The position numbers and the translations under genes were made by a program. The notes under the pieces were generated by a model. The model ran no database searches. It was not told the DNA's origin and saw only the letters and a program-made list of their open reading frames with translations. Of a stretch of 64,000 nucleotides of DNA, positions 13,201 to 31,092 are shown piece by piece; position 1 is the stretch's first letter, and each line of letters starts with the position of its first letter. This DNA comes from Blastocystis sp. Blastoise (lineage: Eukaryota > Sar > Bigyra > Opalinata > Blastocystidae): NCBI GenBank assembly GCA_039096225.1, contig JBBPEB010000014.1:1189501-1253500 (forward strand). Reading direction: 5' to 3'.

Positions 13201-16035
13201 ATAAATGATATTACTCATTCTAAAGAAGAAATAAATTTAACTATAAATGATTTAAATCAAAAAGAGTTGCTACTTTCTCAATCACATGAAGAAACAAATA
13301 ATATTAATTACGATAAGAATAGCAACGATTATTTTATTAAGGAGACAGAAATCAATATAGATGATACTGTTATGATTGAACATATTAATTCTATGGAATC
13401 TATTGAAGAAAAAGCTAATGACAATAATATATCTGATGTTACTTCATCTATAGAACATATAAATACTAATAAGAGTACTCCTAGTAATTCAAGTAATTCC
13501 TTAATACAAATCGATGTAGATTCAAATGAAAACAATATAAATAATTCAATTGATTCTTTACAAGAAATGAATGTAATAACTATTAATACCATCCATAATT
13601 CTAATCACTCTTCAAAAGAAGATGAAAGTGATATGAATAATAATATGAATGATAATAATAGTAATCTAAATAGTCCTTTTGATTCTATAGAGAAAATGAA
13701 TCTAAATCCAAATAATATTATAGACAGCTCAGATATCTCTAAAGAACAAATAGAAACAATTATTGAAAAGTCTATTCCACCTACATTACAAATAGATAAC
13801 AATACAAATATAATAATGAAATCTTCTGTTACTGATATTATTAAACCAATGAATAATAAATGCATTTCTAATCAACAAAGTGATTCACAGGAACAAATGC
13901 CTATAGAAACATACGACAAACAAACTTCTACACAGGAAATAACGGATGAAAATCTTATAGCTATCAACCCAAACAATGATAATAAATATCTAATTGTATC
14001 TAATAAAAATCATGAGTTACTTGAAGATATCCAAACAATCGATAGTTCATATATATCAACCATATCTCCTAGTTCTATAGTTCCTATTTCTCCTAGGATA
14101 TCAAAAGAAGAATTAAAGAATAAAAAGGATATCCCTAATATACCTCTTAATGTGTCATTACAATCTGAGTCTTTATCTAGTCTTCCAGGACTATCAATCT
14201 CGAATAATATGGAGACTTCTTCGTCTTTATTAAAGAATAATATACGTGAACGACCCTTAAGAATAAGACAGAAACCATCCGTTTTCGTAGAGATAATACC
14301 TAAGTATATGCGATCACAGCATGGGAAAGGATGGAAAAAACAAAAATCTAAACAGGATAAGTATGAAAATAAATTAAAAATAAAGTCAACTATACATAAT
14401 AATGAATCACCATCTCCATTATTAACGAATAATTCTAATACTCAAGATATATATATGATTAATAAAGATTATAATTTTCAATCAGATTTATTAAGTCCTC
14501 ATGGATCTCCAGTATCTATTTATAGTGATAATATATTATTAAGTAATCAAGATTCGTCACCTACTATACAAAAACAAAGAACGTCAAAAAAGAGTGTTTC
14601 GAAGAAATATAATAAGAATGATCCAAACACACATTCTAAGTCTATTTCTTCAATTATTGATGACCATAAATCAGGTGTTAAAGATTTAGTTATAAAAGAT
14701 GATAGTAAGACGAAGAAAAAAAGGAAATATACTAAATCTAAAGATAAGAATGTAACACATAAGAAGGAGAAGAAACAATCAACAAAAGTATCTGTAAAAG
14801 ACACTATTCCTTCATCAAGAAAACGTAATACACAAAATGCCATATCAACATCTGAAAATAGTTCTATGAATATAGTATATAATGATAATACAAAAGAAAA
14901 AGATTCTATTCAATCATCAGAGAATAGTATTATTATGGATCCATTGGAGGATATCTCTACTTTAGAACAAGAAGATATGGAGACAGTAAATAATAAATCA
15001 ACTGAAAATATCATTCATATAAATAAGTCAGATAATAATAAGAATGAAAATGTTAATAATAAATATGATGTGAATGAAAATAATATGAATGAAAATGATA
15101 ATAATAAATATGATATGAGTGAAAATGATAAGAATAAATATAATATGAATGAGAATAATATGAATGAAAATGATAAGAATGAGAATGATAATAATGAATT
15201 CAATCCAAATAAGAATGAAAATGATAATAATAATAATTTAACAAATTCTTTTTGTGCATCTCTACTAGACACATTTAGTCATATACATCAAATACAAATA
15301 CCTTTTAAAGAACAAAATTTTGAAAATAATAATGAATTTTTATTATTCTACAAGAGTTTATATAATATATATATAAGTGAAGATTATTCATGTTTTTTAG
15401 ATTCAGATATATCCCGTGTGATCCCCGTTGAAATTATGAAACAACCAGATCCTTGTATGAATCACTGCTTTATCTGCAAACAAACGGAAGGATTAGTATA
15501 TATACGTATTGCTTTTTATTTGTAATATATATTAATTGATTAATATTTCTACTATTTCTACTATACTCTATATTTAGGTGTCTTGTTCAGATTGCCATCG
15601 ATGCTTTCATGTTTCTTGCATTCATATATACCCTCCTGTTGATGTATATATAAATATTAATATAAATATCTTTAAAACCAATTTATAAACCTTTTCTCTT
15701 TTTTATTTTATATATTTTTTATATGTATTTATTGAAAATAATAGTTGTTTTTTATTCATCAATATATATATAGCCTTCATGGAAATGTAAAGATTGTGTT
15801 GAGAAAATTCAAATGTGTTCTTTTTGTAGCCGTAGATTCAGTTCTAAGAATCGTCCAATCACGTGCTCTATGTGTTCTAAATTGTATCATAAAGAATGTT
15901 TTACATTATTGGCACATTATAAAGTATTTATATATATATAATATTTTAAGTTATTTTTTTTAGTATTGTATATCTCAAAATAATGTAAATTTAAAAAAGA
16001 AAGATCGACAATTAGATATAGAATTCCTTCAACGT

Positions 16036-16070
<35 letters not shown>

Positions 16071-16704
16071 GTATATATATATATATATAGTAGTATATAA
16101 AGAAGATATATATCCTGCGTCTTGCCTTCCTTCCTATTATTCTGAATTTGATGATTTGAGTGAAGCTAATAATTATATATGCCCTGATCATTTCTGTTCC
16201 TGTTGTTATATACCTCTCTCTCTTCATCCCTCTTCTAAGAATATTCATAAGCCATATGATCAAGATCAACGATTTCAAAAAATGCCAGAAATCCCGTGGG
16301 ATAAAGAGGCTTATTATACGACAAATGAATATATACAATATTCAAAGATATCTATTGATCAAGACTCCAATTCTATATATAAATGTATATATTGCCAACG
16401 ATGGTGGCATGAAGAATGCTTAGAAGATAATGTATATATATCATATATTATATTTCATACTCTATTTATTATTTATTATCTTAGCTATATTATATTATGT
16501 TAGTTATATTTGTTATATATATATTAATAGTTTATATAATAGAATTACATATAGTTTATTATATATTTATAGAAATATAAGTTGTTAGAGAATCATATGA
16601 TTATATGTAAGAAATGTGCAGTTGTGTATGCTTATATATATATATATATGTTTTTCTTAAAGTAATATCATTCATTTTTATTATATTATTTTTAGTATTG
16701 TTTT

Positions 16705-16745
<41 letters not shown>

Positions 16746-19700
16746 TCGTGGCTGAGACGAGATGCACGTGTTTATTCTATTCCAAATAGTATTATATATA
16801 CATATATGCACTATGTAAATAAATATATTATTATTATTATAGTTTGTCCTACCGGTGTGAAATATCCAGAAGAATATTTATCTTCATTTGCTATAAATAG
16901 ATTAGGTGTTCTAAATAAAAATGTATATATATTATTTTTTATATTTATTATAGTTTTTTCGACGAGTAATTATATATCTTTATAGAAGAATAATATGAAT
17001 GAACCTTATCATTTTGGTATATTATGCCAAAGAATATTCATAGATTATTATAATCGACCCCATATTCTATACTCTGAAGTATATATATATATAAATACAT
17101 ATATATATATATATATACATATATATCTTTTAATATTCGCTTTTTCTTATATGGATATATATATATATAGAGTTTATTATTGACTTCACCTCGTTATCGT
17201 CTTACTATCTATTCTAATCCATGTATAATCATTGAAAATGAAAATCCTTCAGTTGTCTTAGCAGATTTTATTAGTGTATATCTATTATTTATTATATATA
17301 TATATATCTAGAACTTTATTTATCCTCCAACAAATTCTTTATTAATTCCAAATGAAATCTTTGGTTATGTGCCTTTAATAAATATGTATAATAGTAGTCC
17401 AATAACGTATTTATATATCTATTTATTAATTGCTATTATTCAAATTTATTCATATTATATACTATTTTTATTAATATTTATTCATTAAAGTATATATATA
17501 TATATATAGTGATAATGCTCATCAAGCCTTAATTAACGAAAATCCAGACCGGTGTATATACTCAATTTATTTATATTCAATTAATTCTATATACAATTAT
17601 TATTCATTCTTTTCTTCTTAACTGTTTCTTTCTGTTCTTAGTCTTATTTATCTATATTGATCTATTTGATTACTGTATATTTATATATATAGATGAATCT
17701 TGCAAATCTGTTTTATCTTCATTAATTAAGGATCGTAGAATAATTCCTTTACTTAATTTCTCTATTTCATTTTGTCATTTCTTTGATATAAACAGTTATC
17801 CCTGTGATTCTATTATGCATAATAATTTATATACACAATATCCTATATATAAAGAATGTTCTATGAATCCATTTTATACTCTTAATCTGTCATTTATATC
17901 TACATTATCTATATTAGAACGCCCTTTTATTCCTATAAATATAGATCATAAACAAGAATTTATTAATAAATCAAATTCACAAATTGAGAAATTCATAGGC
18001 AGAATTACTATTTCTCGATGTAACAATAAGCATTGTTATTCGAAAACCGGTCGTACTACAGCAAAATTGAAGAAATTAAATAATGAATCGCTTATAGTAC
18101 ATAATAGAGATAAACTTGTACGGTTTGTTTTATTCTACTATTCTAGTAATTCAAGAGACTTGATTCCTTCTGATAATGATATTGCAGAGGATGTGAATAC
18201 TGTAAAGAATACACAAAGAAAAGTCAAGAAGAGTAATAGTGGAAACAGAACAAAGACAGTATATAAAGATAATAATAATAATAATGACGATGGTATTAAT
18301 GAGAATAATAATAATGAAGATGATGATATTAGTGATAATAATAATGAAGATAATAATAAGGATGATGATAATAATGATGATGAAGATTATATATATAAAT
18401 ATAATGATCTTCATCATTATGAAAAGAAAATATATAATAGTGATAAAGAAATAGAAACAAATAATGATAATAAAAGAGTATCCAATAGATTACGTGCCAA
18501 AAAGGTTATAAATATGAAGAAAAATAAGGAAAATCTAAAAAACATTGAAAATATAGAAAACATTGAAAATCTAGAAAATATAAAAAATATAGAAAAGAAT
18601 GAAGATAATAATAATAAAGTTTCAGAAGTATCCGAATATAATTGTACGAATACATATATAAATCAATCTAAATCTCAAGATAAAAGGTCTTCACAAAATA
18701 TTTCTTCTAGAGAAATACATAATAATAATGATTCATCAATATTAGTACCTAATAATCCTCTTCATTCACAAGATTTCTCTCCATATAATACTCTATCTCG
18801 TGATATAGCATCTGTATTGAGTGAAGATGATAGGAATGAAGATCAATCACATGATAGTTATATACAACAAGATGAAAGTAGTAATGATGATGATTATGAA
18901 ATAGATCGAAATTCTGATGAAGAAGACATTAATATGATGTATTCGAATCTTTACTCTGATAGTATTAATAATAATCATGAACTAACTTCTCAATCTCCTC
19001 AAGTACACTCTTCAACAGATAGAGATTCAATTGAAGAAATGAAGAATGATTCTATATCACCTTCATCACTTTCATCAGTCCATATATCTCCTTCTCTTTT
19101 TCTTTCTCCTTCTTTTATTCATACTTCTTCTCCTTCTAATCAATCTGCTTCTATTAGTTCTTTAAATTCGCATCTAAGTCAGTCACCTCTATTTCCTGTG
19201 TATTCATCAAATAATAAACCAAGTGAACTCAATAAGGATCTTCAAACAAATACTCAAAATTCTTCTTCTAAGGATAATTCTATATCCTCTCATTCAATAA
19301 TGGAAAATAGTGTAAATATCGATCAATCTTCACCAGTATACTCTATTTCTTCACAGAGTCCTATTTTTATTAATTCACTAAATAATTCAAATAATAATTC
19401 AAATAATAATTCTCAATATAATATTTTAAAGAATAAAGCCAATCAATATATATCAAATAATATACAAGGAGATATCTCTGATACATTACCACTATCATCT
19501 TCTTCATGCCCACCGTTATCAATAGATGAATCAATACATTCACCAATTATACACGATTCTCTTAGATTAAATAACTCTACATATAGAAGTAACTCTATTT
19601 CTGTTACACCATCTGAAATATCTTTGAATACACAGAGTTCTCCTAAACAATTAAACACATATTCCTATCATTCTGTAGGAAATAACTCAAAACGTCTTTA

Positions 19701-22463
19701 TTCTTCTAATGCATTCACTTCTCCTATATATACACATTCATCTTCTACATATATTGTATCTCCTTTTTATTCTACTGTCAATTCATATTCATGTCCAGGA
19801 ACATCACCTATTTATGATACATTAAATACAAATATAATATACGATAAGAATCAATATCAATTCTCTCCATTATCTTTATCACCTGTTGATAATTCTCTAT
19901 ATAATAAAGATCATAATCATCATAAAGAGAGAGTAATTCGTATTAATAAATCACAAAAGAATACATATATTCCTAATAATCAATATCAAGATATATATGG
20001 ATTATTATCAGCATCTTCTTCTTGTAATTATTCTCCTTCTATTTCTAATACATATATTAATTCTTCTTCTATTTCTAATTCGCATACAAATTCTTCTTCT
20101 ATTTCTAATTTACATATTAATTCTCCTTCTATTTCTAATATATATACACATTCTCCTTCTCCTCCTCCGTTGCCTTCTCAACCAGTATATAATACCAATA
20201 ATACTATATATTCTGCAAATAGTGCATTAAAAGGTAATACAATTTCTGATCAAAATAATTCGTTTATATCTCAACATATCAACAATTTACAATCTCAACT
20301 ATTTAATATAGACAAGAATCAGTATCCTAATGACTCTAGACAATGTAAATATAATACAAATAAACAATATTCTAATACTTCTAATAAAGGTATATATTTA
20401 ATATTATTGACTATATGTTTTTTCTTTTATTATATATTTATTTAATTTATTATATGTTTTTTTTATTTATTAAATATTAATTTTATTTATTAAATATAAA
20501 TTTCATTTATTAAATATAAATTTCATTTATTAAATATAAATTTCATTTATTAAATATAAATTTCATTTATTAAATATAAATTTCATTTATTAAATATAAA
20601 TTTCATTTATTAAATATAAATTTCATTTATTAAATATAAATTTCATTTATTAAATAATAATTTCATTTATTAAATATTAATTTCATTTATTAAATATTAA
20701 TTTCATTTATTATATCTTTTCTATACTACTTCTCTACATTTATTTTGTATATATATATATGTATATTTCATTTATCATATCATAATCTTCGATATTATTT
20801 TATTTTGCTATTCTATACTACATCTATAGTACCTCAATATATTTCAAAACATACCTATTATATAAAACGTCGAATTTCTATTCCTCTTTCTATTTCGAAA
20901 CACAATAATAATAATAATAATAATACTATAAAATTATTTGATAAATCAAGTTCCTCTTCCATAGTATCTACTTCTCTTGTATCTACTAATAAAAATATTA
21001 ATGATACATTTAATGTATTAAATCGATTTCCTATATCAAAATGGAATCATATTCCTTTATTTACACATATAAATGAAGAACTAATGGAGACTATCCTTTA
21101 TAATATTATATTTATAGATACAGAAAATCATTATGTATCTATTTCTAAGGATGAATTTGATAAATATATTCAAGAGATTCGACATCATTTCTCTTATTAT
21201 TATCCTTCTTATACGTGTCCAATTTTACATGATTTAGAACAAGTTCAATATTATATATATCATCAGTTTGAAGAAGATTCAGATCATTCAAGTCCTCTCT
21301 CTACTCATAAGGATCATTTACATAAACTACCATCTATGTATATATCAAATTCTTCAAATTCTCTTGCTAATAATGATATACCTACAGAAAGACAATTGGA
21401 TATTATATATCGATCTAAATCTCCAAATAGGGTTGATATGCCAATGAAACGATATATGAATGATAATGATTCTCTTCATACAAAGAGAATCTATAAAGAA
21501 AAACAAAAAATGATATCACCACAATTAATAGTATATAGTAATGTATCAGATGTAAATAGTAATGACTATTCTAAAAATAATAATAATAAGAATACAAAAA
21601 AATTACAATATATAAATAATAAATCAAATAATAGAATGCCTATAATTGATTCAAATAAAGTAATAAGAAGTCAATCTATATATAATAAATCTAGTTCCAT
21701 GAATAATAATAAAAGATATTATGTGTCTACTACTTCTCCTCCTTCATTAAGTCCAGTATCTTCAAATTATATAGATAATACTATAAATTCTAATAAGTAT
21801 AATCAATATAACCATTCATCTACTCCTATTTCTGAAGAAAGAGCAATAGATCAATTAAGACAAACATTATCACAATCAATTCCTCTTGGATATCATTCAA
21901 AATATAATAATAATGGTAGTCATCGTGATAATAATATATATAATAATAGTCAGATGAATGATAATAATAATAATGAATATAATGATAACCATAATCAAAT
22001 GAATGATAATAATAAACATAATAACAATGCTAAACATAATAACAATAGTATTATTAAATATAATAATAAACAAAACATTATAATGAATAATAATTCAATC
22101 CATAAGAAAGATTTGAATCAATTAAAAACTAGTGATATAGTATCTCATCCAATTTCTCTAAAAAAGAAGAAGAATATTAATTTAAATAAACAATATGATT
22201 CTTCAAATTTTAAACCCAAAAGTGGTAAATCTCAAAAAGATAATTCACTACAAAAACCATCTAAATCTGTCAATTATAAGAAAAATAATACTTCAAAGCC
22301 TAATAAAGAAAAGAAACAAAATAAAGATATAAAATTAAAAAAATCAATGAATGAAAAAAAGCCAAATACACAAGAATCTCATGATGGACCATTTGTCATT
22401 GAATCACAAGAAGATATAGATTTCTATAAAGATTTAAATATATCATTCAAAAATAATACTTAA
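10203..22463 (+). CDS. Giant ELM2/SANT and PHD-finger chromatin protein, possibly with a FYR-like region
   Basis: Nineteen exons splice in frame to 3415 residues: 10203-10261, 10447-10506, 10553-10671, 10777-10891, 11005-12917, 12989-15495, 15578-15643, 15774-15923, 15964-16036, 16091-16431, 16573-16625, 16745-16788, 16843-16922, 16986-17078, 17171-17275, 17312-17406, 17510-17553, 17693-20389, 20830-22463. Residues about 26-117 match the end of ELM2 followed by SANT (LHELFDLLRINDGD, then LNEWNHQEINQFENAI and EILCYYYTYY). An acidic repeat tract lies near 260-515. PHD fingers begin near 1577 (CFICKQTEGLVSCSDCHRCF, then WKCKDC, then a second finger CSFC...CSMC...YHKEC). A third Cys/His block (CPDHFCSCC ... 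CIYCQRWWHEEC) follows. The segment 16843-17406 (YPEEYLSSFAINRLG ... LTSPRYRLTIYS) resembles FYRN/FYRC, but weakly. The last 1500 residues are Asn/Ser/Asp-rich. ELM2/SANT proteins usually scaffold histone deacetylase complexes; that role is inferred. No SET domain was found. The first two exons are the least certain part. Confidence 0.75.
11430..12195 (+). repeat. Coding tandem repeats, acidic Asn/Ser/Asp units
   Basis: Within exon 5 of the ELM2/SANT gene the protein repeats a unit of about 16-17 residues (NSNIISNEDDKIIDM and variants such as NSLDIVSNEDNKIMDI), roughly 16 times. The DNA copies are close enough to suggest recent expansion by slippage or unequal exchange. The tract lies between the SANT and PHD regions and has no recognisable fold. 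Confidence 0.85.
20461..20712 (+). repeat. 20-bp minisatellite in an intron
   Basis: Twelve head-to-tail copies of a 20-bp unit (TTTCATTTATTAAATATAAA) plus a partial copy fill most of the 440-nt last intron (20390-20829) of the ELM2/SANT gene. The first and last copies differ at one to three positions; the central seven or eight copies are identical. Confidence 0.95.
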
Positions 22464-25046
22464 ATAATATATATATATGTATGTATTTAGCTCTTTTTAT
22501 GAATATTTTAATTTTTATTTGGTTCGATTTCTAACTTCTATTTGAAAGCGTATTCAATCAAACATTAAATTCGTTTTTTTAGACATTTTTGTAATATAAT
22601 TTATAAATATATTTAGTAATTTTATTTCATCACTATTTTGTTTAGTTAAACAATGTAAGACAACAGATATTCATAATAAAGAATATGATAAGCGACTTGA
22701 ACTAAAAAAAAAAGCCATAAGATCTTTAAATACGAACAATTGTGTTGATTACTATATTAATAGGACTTATAACTGATTTCTATATAATTCTAAAAGACTG
22801 CAAAACCAATGTATTAATGAATAAATGCAAGAACATTAAGCAACAAATAATAATTGATTTGAAATCTATTTTTGCTTTCTTCTGACAATAAAATATATCA
22901 GAAAACAATACCGTGATTATAAACCAAATATGAACATATAAATTAATTATAACGAATAATATAAAGTCAATAATTGAGTTATTACTTGCTTTCTTAGCAA
23001 TTGTTTGTAAGTATTTGTAATGACCTCAACGATTTGAATCGGATTTATTTATTTATAAACTTCATATAAACAACAGTCAACATAAAAATACTATTATTAT
23101 GTAAACTATTCAAATCGTTAGAAATACAGAGAAAAGCCGTCAAATACGTTGAAAAGACCAATATTCTATTTTCAGAAATATTAACAAAAAATAATGCATC
23201 ACATGCTAAATAATCTAGGTTTTTTTTTATATATAAAACCACAAATCTCTCTTTAATGACTTTTGTATTCTTCATAAATAATCGATTTTATTATTTTTCG
23301 TCATGAATCTCAACAGATAATCTATAGCAATGATGATTTTGAGGAGATTACAGATATCTTATGAACATAGACAAGGATGTTTTTTTTTGAAAGAAATTTA
23401 TTTGGAACGATCGTTGAGAACTGTATTCAAAATGCTTAGAATTACTGATTCTATATGAGACATTCGCGGAACAGTGATTAAATAGTTGGCTATTCTTGGT
23501 ATTTGTTTTGGTAAATATAAGTTTATTCAATGCGCCAAGACTACATTAACATCTCTGATCTAAATGGTGGAGTGTGTATGTACATTCAGGTACTTAACCT
23601 TAATTAAGTTTTAATTACTCATTGTTAGCAAGAGAATGTATTGTAGAGTGGTTGTATATCTTTAAATGAGTTGTTTAAACGTAAAATAGTTTTCGTTTTA
23701 TTGTTTAGACTCCAATTTTGAAACAAAGTGTGTCTGCTTTTTTCGCTAAGATTCAGATGAATATACCTCAGTGTTTAAAATTCATGGAAGTTAATTAAAA
23801 CTATCAATTACAGTCAATAATTTCACTTTTAGGATTTAACTATGTTTAAAAAGTAGTTGGTTGGTGGTTGATGGTACTCTACACATTATGAAATAAATAG
23901 TAAACACCGTTAGAAGTAATAAAGTTTTAATTATATAACTTCGTGGTGTTTAGTGAACCCATTGATTCTCAATATCAAATAAATGTCAGATAAACATAAA
24001 GATTCTTATCATATAAAAGAAACTAACAGATGATTCTATGGGTTTGCTTTGTATTTTTGAAGGTAATACATCTCAAAGATTTATTCTTTATTTTTTTATA
24101 TGCAATGACACAATTGTATGATAACTATGAATAGATGATGTTGATAACTATACATACATCCGTTTCATGTATTAATGAAGTGAATGGTTCTCAAGAAAAA
24201 ACGAAAAATATTTTTTTAGTATAGAAGAAATTCTGTCGTGAAATTGTAGTGGAGTTGTTCATTCTTCATAAAAAATAAGGTAATTAAACTAGAATTCGTC
24301 ATGACGATATTCTTATTTTGTTGAATAATCCAATAAAAAGACTTGAAATGTTGGATCTCTTACTATGACCAAAAGAGATGACAATTCTATAGGATGTTCC
24401 AATCAAATTTAGTAAATAGGGGCTGGAATTTTTTTATATCGTTTTTATAAGAAAAATTAATAGTGTAGGAATTCTTTTTACCCCCTTGAGAGATTCAGCT
24501 GTGAGAAACTGAGTTACTGACGAATTATTGTATACTTGTTTTGATTGGATAAAATTATAATAGTATTTCTTTTTGCATTCATCATTGAGTGACACAGTCA
24601 ACGTCTATGTCTATGTTTATTATTCTCTAGATTAATCATGGCATTAACCCTCATTTTTAAAAGATATTTATGATTTTTTATATTTTTGTTTCTTTTCGAT
24701 GTTTCCCCCTCAAAAAAACAGGGGGAGCTATTCGTTGATTTTTTTCATTATATCCAATGGAAAAAAGACTTTTCCGTTTCCTAATTGTGTTTTTCATGAT
24801 AATTATGAATTTTTTTAGGCTTTACTGTTGAAAATCTGGCATTTCTTATGATTCTGTTTTTAACCTGATTTATACATTTTCATAAGTAATTTATAAAATA
24901 CAGTTATCATTACATATTTTTAAAATTATTCTTTAAAGTTTTCTTCTCTTCTCTTTATTACCTGAATATTCTTTTCTCCGAATTTCTCACCAAAATTATT
25001 TTTTATATTTTTCATATCAGTGTTTTCTTTGGCTAAAATTTTCAAA
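22464..25046. other. 2.6 kb gene-poor spacer
   Basis: The spacer lies between two + strand genes. It contains two short minus-strand open frames (23045-23275, 23348-23530) with no recognisable motif and no convincing splice partners. A GC-rich hairpin is described separately. No tRNA-like arms, snRNA landmarks or transposon ends were recognised. Confidence 0.45.
24704..24726. other. C5/G5 hairpin in AT-rich spacer
   Basis: A perfect 7-bp stem (TCCCCCT paired with AGGGGGA) closes a 9-nt A-rich loop. Runs of five C and five G are rare in this window. A second CCCCC run occurs at about 24480 without a partner. The stem could belong to a structured RNA or be chance; nothing else here decides. 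Confidence 0.4.
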
Positions 25047-28747
<3,701 letters not shown>

Positions 28748-31092
28748 TTTTTATATTTATTCATCTTTAATTATTGTTTTATCATCAATATATATATATT
28801 TTTTATGAGTATTTCTCTTTTAAAGTTATTAATTAAATAATATTGTTTTATATATATGTATTATTTAGAATTAAGATTTCTCTATATATAAATATTTTTA
28901 TTTTATAATATTTCTTTTTCTATTTTTCACTTTTTGTATCCACTTTGATGTGTTTTTCACATATATATCATTTAATAAATTCAGTTCTATGCATTAGTAT
29001 CAATATCATCATATAAATAATCTTGATTTATTCTTTTATTTGATATTCTAATTATTTTTTTCTTTAAATACTTGCTTCTTAGTCCTTCTATAGCAAACAG
29101 TTAAGTAACTTACATATTTGTCATTATATTTAATATATGAACAGTTTCATTCTTTATTGTTTCTTGGTATTACCAGTTTTATTTTATTTTTATTTTTATT
29201 TTTATTTTTATTTTTTATTTTTATTTCTTTTATAAATTTTTCATTATATTCCATTTTATTTATTCTCTTTAGTTGTTATTACATTTTCTTTTAAAGATTT
29301 AGATGCTTCTCAATGTTTTGATTTTCATTATTCATTTATATTCATTAATTATCAATTATCTTTAATTGTTTCATTCTCCTACTTATTACTCCTAGATTCT
29401 TTGTCCAGTTTTATTAATAATCTTCTTTATATTATTATTAAAACGTAGTAACTATATACGTCTAACTATTTCTATGATTATTGTATATACTTTAAGAGTA
29501 TTTTATTTTTTTAAAGATTTTCTATAGAACATATTTTTATATTTATTTATTATGTGAAAGTATAGTTATATATTTGTATTGATTCATGTATATGATATGA
29601 ATACTTTATATTCACTTTATTATGTGTTAAAGTATTTAATTATATTTTCATTGTAGTTCTTTTTACTAGTTTTAATAATAGATTTATTTCTTGCGAAGAA
29701 TTCTTCTATTATCTTTCATAATCTTATTCTTTATTTTCATTTCTTATCTGCGCTATTCTATGATTTATTTGATGTCTAAACCATGTTCGTATTTTCTTAA
29801 AAAGAAAGGGTATATATATATATATATATATTATATATCTATTTATTTCAAATATCCTAATAAAAACGATATATATAATAAATCCTATTCGTGGAATAGT
29901 CATCTTCCTTTCTTAATACTATATATCATATATAAGTGATGTATTGTTTAATACGAACTTCTATATTTGTCTTCTACTAAATAATTTATTAACTATATGT
30001 ATTGTTTTTATTATTCTGTCATTTCTAGCTTTTAATTATCATGCATACACGATATACATAAAGTATAGATAAATGTATAAAGAGCATTATAATATAACAA
30101 AACAAAACCACTAAATATTAAATACATTGAAAAAGACAAACAAACAAAAAGAAAAAAGATAGATAAACACTAAGATAATAGTTAAGAAATACAATTAATA
30201 TATATATATATATATATACTATTTAAATAAAAAAAAACTGTCTAATAATGGAAAGATATATTTAAAAAAAAATATTTATAAAAGTTAAAAATAATTAAAA
30301 AGAAAGAATAATAATAATAACAAAAAATCATAAAATAAATGAAGACTATAGTTTAAGGAAAGTCTAATGTGAAAAGAAACAATAAGATAAGATTGAATGA
30401 ATAGATATCATTAAAAAGTATAATGATATTTAAAACAAGTAGAATATATTATATATTATATATATATATATATGAATAAAATAAAATGATATAAAAAGAA
30501 GAAAAAATATATATTTGAGTGATATATATGTATATATGATAAGAAATTAAACAAAAGAGATGTAACAACAACAAAAGATAATCAATAAAAAAGAGGTTAT
30601 TGAAATATATATAAAAAATATAATGAAAAGGATAGAGAGAATAAAAAAACATACACGAAAATTACTATACAAAAAAAAAAAGAAAATATATTTGTAAAGA
30701 AATATAAAAAAGTATTTAGAAAATATATAAATAGTCTACAATATATATAGATATAGATGAAAAACAAAGCCAAAAAAAAATAAAATTATTAAAAAAAAAA
30801 GACATATCAAAATAAATTAGAATTAATGCAACAAAGTAGCAATAAATTATATATATATATGTATATATATGTATTTTATAAAAATAAAAAAAAAAAAAAA
30901 CAAATATATATAGAAAGAACATAAAATAAATACAAGAAAAAAAAAAAAAAAAATAAATAAATAAATATATAAAAGTCTACAAATGAAAAAAAGATTTCAT
31001 TATAGAATAAAAAAAAAAAAAAAAATAGATTCATATGAATAACTCATTAAAAATAAATATATAATAAAAAAATGAGAATGAATAAATAATGT
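28748..31092. other. Intergenic, convergent 3' ends, 2.3 kb
   Basis: The spacer separates the zinc-finger gene (+) from the secreted-protein gene (-). It contains an A/T-rich TTTTTA repeat near 29180-29220 and many homopolymer A runs from 30200 onwards. An open frame at 29691-29939 lacks an ATG start and is mostly Ile/Tyr/Phe. No gene can be supported. Confidence 0.45.

Noticed and set aside
23045-23530. Two short minus-strand frames in the 2.6 kb spacer
   Set aside because: No recognisable motif, no donor/acceptor pair joining them in phase, and lengths expected in AT-rich DNA.
29691-29939. Short hydrophobic frame between convergent genes
   Set aside because: No ATG at its start, Ile/Tyr/Phe background composition, and no convincing splice partner.
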